A DNA stretch of 64,000 nt from Cololabis saira. Its lineage: Eukaryota > Chordata > Actinopteri > Beloniformes > Belonidae. The translations under genes and the position numbers were made by a program. The stretch is from NCBI RefSeq assembly GCF_033807715.1, contig NC_084599.1, positions 29,259,625 to 29,323,624 on the forward strand, given 5' to 3'. The notes beneath the pieces were generated by a model, which saw nothing but the letters and a program-made list of their open reading frames with translations, had not been told where the DNA came from and did not search any database. Positions 56,783-64,000 of this stretch are shown here, in pieces (position 1 is the first letter of the stretch; each line of letters begins with the position of its first letter).

Positions 56783-59509
56783 CTGTATTGAGTGCCATGT
56801 TTTTCAAGTACATTTCAAGTGTAAGCTTAACCTTCGTAACCCTCTTAACTCCCCTTATTTTGTCCTTTGAGACACTTTTCAAAACAATGAAAAAGAAAAT
56901 CTCAACGTTGAAGAATATGGACTAAAACATCTTTAGTTTTTACAAATTACTGAATTACTTAACTGAAGTAAGATGACAGCAAGTCAGGATCTGGTAAATG
57001 AGTCAAACCCATCTTTTAATTCCTCTTTCATGTGTAAACCCCAGGATTGGCGTAAATGCACTTGTCCGTCCTTAATTTAAGTTATGGGCTAATTTTAATA
57101 AATGCTGCTTTTTCAGTATTGCAGAGAAAGAGACAAAGATGTGTTTTGAATTTCTGAGTTGGTAGTAATTTCAGATACTCAAACGATTACTCTCAAAGAG
57201 ATGAAATAATATTTTTTGGTTCATGTGCTCTTAAATACATGTTAAAGTGTTTCTCTCATCTAAGTCAGACCAACATACATGCATTTTACGTTCCTCTTTT
57301 TGTTTTATTTCAGCCAAAATATTACAAGGTAAGAATAATAATGTTTGTCCATGTATACAAAGATCTAACAAATAAAAGGCACCAAAAACTGTGAAATGTT
57401 TTTTCTGATAAGTAACTTTAACCATGCATCCTTTGAGTCTAATTCAAACCAAGCGACAATGAGCATAGTGGGACAGTGGAAAGTCTCACCTGGAACACTA
57501 AACTCATTCAACAAAATACTATCTAGTAAAACCGTACCCCACAGTTTCACCAGTACAGAACTACAGGCAGAAGTAAGTGGGCTTTATGCACTAACTCGTG
57601 CATAACCAACTGCAAAACCAACAACTGGCATTCACCAGCACCCCCACCTACAGCATGTTATTTTTGGATGTCGTTTGTTGATGCTAGTTTGTTTCTACTG
57701 TGGTCTTTGGAACCGTCCCAATGGAAATCAAAGTCAAATCCAAAAGAAACAGATTAATTCTTTGTTGAAGAGGACAACAATTAGGATGTCTGGCCAGGCT
57801 TCACTCCTTTCCCCTTAAACATGTTGTGCAATCACATATGTGTGACGGAGAGTGCATGTTACAGCTTGCAAATCAAAGTGCATGCATGTTGTGTTTCTTG
57901 AGCCTTGATAATATGGCAAATGTACAATTTTGGTTCATTTGCAACACAAATTATTGGAAATTTTGCAATCTAAGAAGGTCTGAATGTGGTCATGTTAGAC
58001 CATTCTTATACTTTTATCATGAAACATTTCCATGTTGTGCAAAATTAGTTATTACACTTTCAGGCATGAGATTCAGTTGTTTTCATTGTGGGTTCAAATA
58101 TTAGTAATTATCTGTAATTCATCAGTTATTTTCTTATTCTTATAACGGTTACCCTCATTTTCCCTCTGTGTATGTAGACTTGTTTTCAGCTTGTGACTTT
58201 GCAACCAGCACACACAGATTGAGTATGTAATAAGATGATGTACAATCATGTAATGATGTAACAGCGAGCTTGGACACTTGGCCACAGCTGTGTACCATCT
58301 GACAGCGTTCTCCAATGCCAGGAAGGAAAAACAATGGTAAAATTGAGTTTTTCTGATATTTTGTCGCATACAAAAGCCGTAAAACAAGTTATGACGAATT
58401 TTTGCTTGAGCTCAGAACCAGGGAAAGGTCAGTAGAGGGAAAGAGACAGAAATCTTTACTCAATTCAGAAGGGATTGTTTAGTAATATGTCTTGTTTTGT
58501 CAAGAGCTACTGCATTCATTCCTGCTACACCTTGACCGAGTGACTGGGTAGTATATTCACATGAACAAGAAGTGACTTACTCTTCTGTTCAACCAGTCAA
58601 TCTCAGAGATTTTACACTGTAGCAACCAGAAAGATCAGAAACTCTATTTTCTGCTTGGATTACAAGCTACTCAGAAATGCATGACAAGTCCACAATACAT
58701 ATAAAGACAGCCTCTGGTTTTTCTATGTGATACACGAAAAGATCTCAATCTTAAAATCTTTGCTTCTTTTTTTTTAATACATAAACAGCAAAGGTGCCTC
58801 TCGATGTGAAATGAGATCAGGGGAGTGATGTCAGTGCAGGCTCATGCTGAGATTTAACCACTTGACTGTCCATTGTGGATTCACAAAAGGCATTTTTTAC
58901 ATTACAGGCAGCATTATTTCACACATTTCCTGCTTATCTCTCACATAATTGTTACAGGCTGACTGGGAATCAGTCCACAGAGGATAATTATAATGTACTG
59001 CTTTTTATGGGGGATAAAAAATGCATACGTATACAGTACTGCAAAGCAGTCAAGGTGGTGGTGTTGCTGATTTAGGAGGACAATGAGGAGGAATCTTCAA
59101 ACATCATTCCCAATACTCATTTTTATTTCCAGTTTGTCCGATCCATCATGTAGCTGACATTGTGAAGCCTTCAGCTTCATTCAAACTGTTCCTGAAATAA
59201 TTTAGAGTGGTGATGGTTTGGATGAAAGTTTCAAAACTTGAACTTGAATTCAAATTTATTTTGTGTAAGACAAAATAAGTAGGCATTTCTGGTTGTCCTG
59301 AGGCAGCAGGACTCATGGTATCGGGGCAGTGGAGACTTTTACTGACCAAAGCTACAGGGAGGAGGAGATTTAGAAGCGGATGGTTAACAATAGTGGGGTT
59401 CACTTTGAACAACAGCACAGGTTTTGAAACAATGTCTGGAAAAGGGCCAAAATTGTATTTAGTTTTTATTTTTTCACTTTGGAGGGCTCCAAATGAGTTT
59501 AGACCTTCT
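56783..59509. other. AT-rich sequence with isolated exon-like splice pairs
   Basis: A 15-nt segment 57314-57328 has strong acceptor and donor. 57420-57571 ends at a GAA|gtaagt donor but lacks a good acceptor. No gene assembled. Confidence 0.35.
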
Positions 59510-59745
59510 GCACAGGGGGGCTTTCCCTTACCCTCCTCTGGGAGGGGTTTGGAGTAGAGTTACTGCCTCTCCACATTGAAAGAGCCAACTGAGGTTCTGG
59601 ACAAATCCTACAAAGAAAAGGCCTGAAGGATGACACAGGTTCCACTGGAGAAATTATATCTCAAAGTTCACAAAGAGTTGGAGGATATGGGTGCGGGGAT
59701 GGGGATTATGTGGATCTCTGCTCAAACTGCTGCCCTTAAATCCTG
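59510..59745 (+). mobile_element. Degraded Rex3/RTE-like LINE 3' end
   Basis: Phrases parallel the copy at 45600 (ggagtagagttactgcctct, ccacattgaaagagcc, gctgctgccctt), so it is an older relic of the same LINE group. Confidence 0.5.
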
Positions 59746-61956
59746 AATTATTGGATTAATTGCACTGAAATCTAAAAGTGCCTTATTTTTCCTTTGCAGA
59801 AAGAGATTTATTTTTCAAAGTAAGCATATGTGAGCCAATCATGTTCTGAGTAAAATCAATGAGTAAGATAATCAAGCAAGCAAAAACACACTTTTGTCTA
59901 CCACTTGTCTACCAGTCTTCCAGAGAAATGAGAAAGCAGATCTGCACAAGTTTTACTGTTAGTCAAAGGGAAAAAAAACTCTGGAAAGCAGGAAAGCAAC
60001 AAAGACTTCTCAAAAACATGTACCTTTACATCACACCACGACATCTGAAACAATTTCATTATGCGTGTCAGGCTGAAAGCTTATCTACATAAAACAAAAC
60101 TGTGAATGCCGCAGGGCAAGAGACACCTGGGGTTTGTAATAAATTACAGAAAAGGAAATGACTGTACATTCATCTTTGTTAAACTTGATTTGCTAATAAG
60201 TAATGTTGGTTTAACAGGTCACATACAAATGTTTGATCATTTATCATTTCTTAGGTTGTTTATTTCAACTTTTGTTTTTAGTTTTGTGGATTTTTAGGGG
60301 TTGTACAGTATATCAGCCACAAAACATAGTTGAGCTGATTTTGGTCCCAATTCAACCCTTCCAACAATCCTATAGGTAAAAACAAGTAAAAACAGCCAGT
60401 CAGAAAGCAAACTGATCGAAAAATGATTGATGGAAATTGACTCAAATTTGATTTAATTAAGCTGTGTTTGTAACTGATTAATAACTGTCATTGCAAGACA
60501 CCAAAGACCAAAATGTGCAAAACATGCCTGTCTCCCTTCACCCAAACTAACCTCTTTTACTTATGTATTCAGAACATTTTCAGATAAAAATAGTCAAACT
60601 TTTTTTATCTGTGGTGGGTTTCCTCTCACCCACTGTGCATATGTTTCCACTGAAGTTGCATTTGAGGTAAAGAGCTTTTTTGTTTTGTTTTTTTCTCCCG
60701 TGAACGTACAGTGGGGACTCTTGATTGTTTTTAAGAAATAAATCTTCTGCTGTCTGGGTTTTATCGAGGCCCTCCACACACTACAGCAACAAAACTGCTA
60801 CATCTTTCTCATTGTGTGCGGTCTGTCGCATTTTTATAATCTGATGTTCAAAATCCTGATAGGTGATACAACCTTTAGTTCATTGTATTTCTTGATTTAT
60901 TTCAGATCTGGTTTCCCTTCTACACCTCAGGTAAGCTGTTTTTAGAACCTCATACTTTACCGCCAGAGTAGCTCCCCCTGGGAACATTTCAAACGGGTTT
61001 TTGCAAATGTATTTGTAAAATTAGCTAAAGGTTTTGAAATAATGTGAGAATCATGCAGTAATCTACTTGTTTAAATACATGTTTCTCACTGTGTCATTTC
61101 TTCCACACATATAAAAGTATAAGCAATGTCGAATAAGATGTTCTTTTCGCTTACTAAAAATTAACTTCTCATACGTGGTGGAAATCTCTTCTGAGACCCT
61201 CCGGGTTTGTTTACCAGTGGCCACCACAGATTAACGTGATGCTGATCCACAAGTCAAAGCCTCTAATGGTGTTTTGTTTTGAAATTAGACCCGATTCTCT
61301 ACGCTGTTCTTGTGTCTGCCTTCTTGGTAGTTTGATTTGCCACGTGTAAATTGATCACTTGTAGCGGGAGCAATCTCATTAACTAGAATGGCTGTGATTC
61401 CCCACGGCTGGCCTGGCTGCTACGAGGCCTCCGGTCCCAGTGGGACCCAGGGGTTAGTTTGGCCTCCTGCATCTAATTCACCTGTGTCTCATGCCTAATT
61501 ACTCCACACCAGTTGCATTAACTGATTAACCTTGCTAGTATCCGCTTGTTTTAGATTAATTTTCCGTCTGGCACCAGCATATCTGAGTTCTTATTAATTG
61601 GCTTTTTCACCTGCCTGCATTCTTTTCTTGCCTTTGAGTCAGGATCTAGGCCCATGGTTGAGAAAGGTTTTTGAAATATTCTTTTCTTTCTATCCCGTGA
61701 GGTTGTTGCTCCACAGCCCCCTCTGTGTACTGTATACTCTGTGCTAATGATGTAGAGGTGCAGCTGGCCACATATTATTTAACTCTGAATAATTGCACGC
61801 CATGTCTGAGCACCCCAATCCACCTGCCTTCAAGCTCAAGGTCTTTGCATAATGAAATAAAGATATTATTAAAACCAGCAGAAGCCTGGGAGAAGGGAGG
61901 ACTGATAAGCACTTTTACAAGAACATTGAGCCTGTCTTTAAAAAGTATACAGTGAA

Positions 61957-61958
<2 letters not shown>
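59746..61958. other. Unclassified; possible conserved non-coding block 61290-61640
   Basis: The block has even composition and many attaa/taatt motifs (homeodomain-like) without ORFs. Conservation cannot be judged from one sequence. Confidence 0.3.

Positions 61959-61959
<1 letters not shown>

Positions 61960-62029
<70 letters not shown>
61960..62029. repeat. (AT)n microsatellite, 70 bp
   Basis: Uninterrupted AT repeat. Confidence 0.98.
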
Positions 62030-62041
<12 letters not shown>

Positions 62042-64000
62042 TACAAGCAACTTTAATGTTACTAAAAACATAATAAAACTGGTTAAAGAACATAAATAAT
62101 AGGCTTGATTACAAACATTTGCAAAAATTAAAAGATTATCAAGCACCATCACCTTTTACCTCAGTGTAATAAGATCTTTAATGTGAATACGAACATATTA
62201 AATGCAGAACAAAGAGCACAGCTGAGTTTTTTATTATTTGGTCTTCTCTTATCAAATCAGACTTTTTAATGTCAGTAAACTGGAGTTCTGCTTTCTGGTT
62301 GTTCTGATGGAAAAGTAATTAATCTAATTTACATTTAAATTACACTGCTCTTTGGAGCAAAGAAAATACAGCAGGATAATAAAGTTTCTCTTCTAGTGAG
62401 GGGAACTAGAAGTCCAGAATACCTTTTAGGTCCATTGTGCAGAAGCTCTGTGGCCAGCTACTCTTCAAACATTTAAATAAAACTGTCCTTTTATTTCTTT
62501 TTTTACTTGTGAAATCAGCTATTAATGAAATCAAGCCCTGATTATGACACTTTGAATAAATGTGGTGCATGTTCTGTGTGTGTATATTTATAGAATTTAT
62601 ATAACGCTTAAATGGGATTAAAACATCTTTATGTTTTGAAAGCTATTAGACAAAACATAATACTGTTAAATTATATACATGAAATTGTTTTATTTATTTC
62701 CATTATAAATGTCTTTAAAGCTAACTGTCCTAAAAATTGTGTCCATGTTCATAAGACACCAAGAAGAAATAGTGGTGGAAGATTTTAGCTTTTAGCGAGT
62801 CATTTTTCTCAACAGTCTCCAGCATCCTGACTAATCGTTCGTGGCTAACAGTGTCCCCCTGGACACCTTTTATTGTCTTGGGCTGACAGTGAAGAGGAGA
62901 GATACAGGCTTTTCAATAAACCTCAAGTATAATGATTCAATGCCCAACCCACTGGTCAATGATCTTATCCTTTTACGATCACTCTCTTTAACAGACGTTT
63001 TAAAGCTTTAATAAATGTACCAGTGACTCTTTCTTCAATCCCTTCATTATTAAAAAAAAGGAAAAAAATAAGAAATATCCATATCAGCCTTTAATTTCAC
63101 CTGAAAACCATCTTCCCTGTTCCTTGCTTGCACCATTTGACCAATGTCATTAAATGGTGGCGATTAAGTATTACAACTCGATTAAAGCGACATCACAACA
63201 ACAGCCCTTACCTGCAGGTCAATTTTAACGGCACTGAACACATTCAACACAACTGTATTACTTCTACTAATTCTCCCTCTATGCCTCCATCCCTCCCGCC
63301 AACCTGCTTCGTGTCTTTTGTTAAGATGAAACTGGTTAAATAACAGTCATTTCTTCACTGAAAAAACGTAGCCCCTCTCTCTGACAAGCTGGTTGGAAAC
63401 CTCTTAAGCCTTTATTCCTGGAAAATAGAGCTCCATAGCAACCGGTGTAATGTTTCACTTTGACACTGTAAGAGCTGCCTTTGAAACAGGATGTTCCCAT
63501 TTCAAGTGGAATAACTGTCTGGACCACAATTTAATTTCCCACTTTTCAATCTACCCGACCAAGGCCACCAGCTCATCCCTTCATCAGCTGTACGGTGCCT
63601 TGTGGAAGAGGCTCAACTGCTGTTCATTATATCATTATGTATACGTGAATTAAAAATTCCCTCCACAACATGCATCTGGCCTGATAGCCTTGTGTGCACA
63701 TTTTGTGACATTTATGAGCCTTTCCAGGTTAAAATAGAAACTAATTTTGGGGTAAACTTTGTGAAATGCAAGAGTTAAATCTCTGAGCGTTCATCCCTCC
63801 TAGAAAGCATTTTCTCGCTTATGAAAAATATATATGGATCACAAAAAAGTAAAAATGCTATATCACTGTGTCCGCTCCAAGGGGAGAATCTGTTTTGCTT
63901 ATCTGACACAATCCAGGAAGTGGTGTAATATGCAGTTCATTGAATGACCACTAAGGGCTTGCAGCAGAGTTGAATCCATCTCCAGTGACCCCCATGTTAG
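62030..64000. other. Right end of window, nothing recognised
   Basis: AT-rich to mixed sequence. No exon, RNA gene or transposon end recognised. The 62740-63650 part has no repeat character and could be unique non-coding DNA. Confidence 0.4.

Overview
This window is vertebrate nuclear DNA, almost certainly from a ray-finned (teleost) fish. It is AT-rich, largely non-coding, intron-dominated and full of the small DNA transposons, L2-, Rex1- and Rex3-like LINE tails and long (CA)n, (AT)n and (CTTT/CCTT)n arrays typical of fish genomes. There are no bacterial-type genes, operons or CRISPR arrays. The species cannot be named from the sequence alone.

The one securely identified gene is on the minus strand: the 5' part of a long-form cAMP-specific 3',5'-cyclic-nucleotide phosphodiesterase, best matched to PDE4C. 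Two common exons are exact. 4871-5062 (192 nt) encodes the start of UCR1, including the PKA site [17 protein letters not shown]. 2569-2605 (37 nt) encodes HGEDMIVTPFAQ. The rest of UCR1, UCR2 and the catalytic domain lie beyond position 1. Upstream is a 35.5-kb intron bounded by an isoform-specific first exon at 40577-40824 (SPR repeats, then LFRKLLVN and QRRFTLAHT). Inside that intron, 21631-21764 has an ATG, an upstream in-frame stop, a GC-rich 5' flank and a donor in exactly the phase the common exon needs, so I call it a second alternative first exon. A third, weaker candidate at 7063-7247 has the same phase and lies beside a CRE/TATA pair. Four perfect CREs (TGACGTCA) occur in this intron of a cAMP-degrading enzyme gene.

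Layout by region: 1-5062 common pde4c exons with two hAT-type insertions and a TTAA-type MITE; 5063-21630 intron with a promoter-like element near 7.3 kb, an L2 relic, a Tc1 relic and several MITEs, one carrying about 0.6 kb of polypyrimidine repeat; 21.6-22.3 kb internal promoter and first exon; 22.3-40.5 kb intron with hAT elements, a 365-bp foldback element and an L2 LINE relic; 40.6-41.2 kb upstream first exon and flank; 41.2-64 kb upstream sequence. The last part holds LINE ends, a 1.3-kb Tc1/mariner-type element with a broken transposase, a perfect 28-bp hairpin, a Harbinger-like MITE, and two well-formed candidate exons of an unidentified plus-strand gene at 48985-49601.

How it fits together: the alternative first exons would give PDE4C isoforms with different N-termini on a shared UCR1/UCR2/catalytic core. 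Intronic CREs could link transcription of some of them to cAMP/CREB feedback. That link is inference; exon identity and splice phase are read directly from the sequence.
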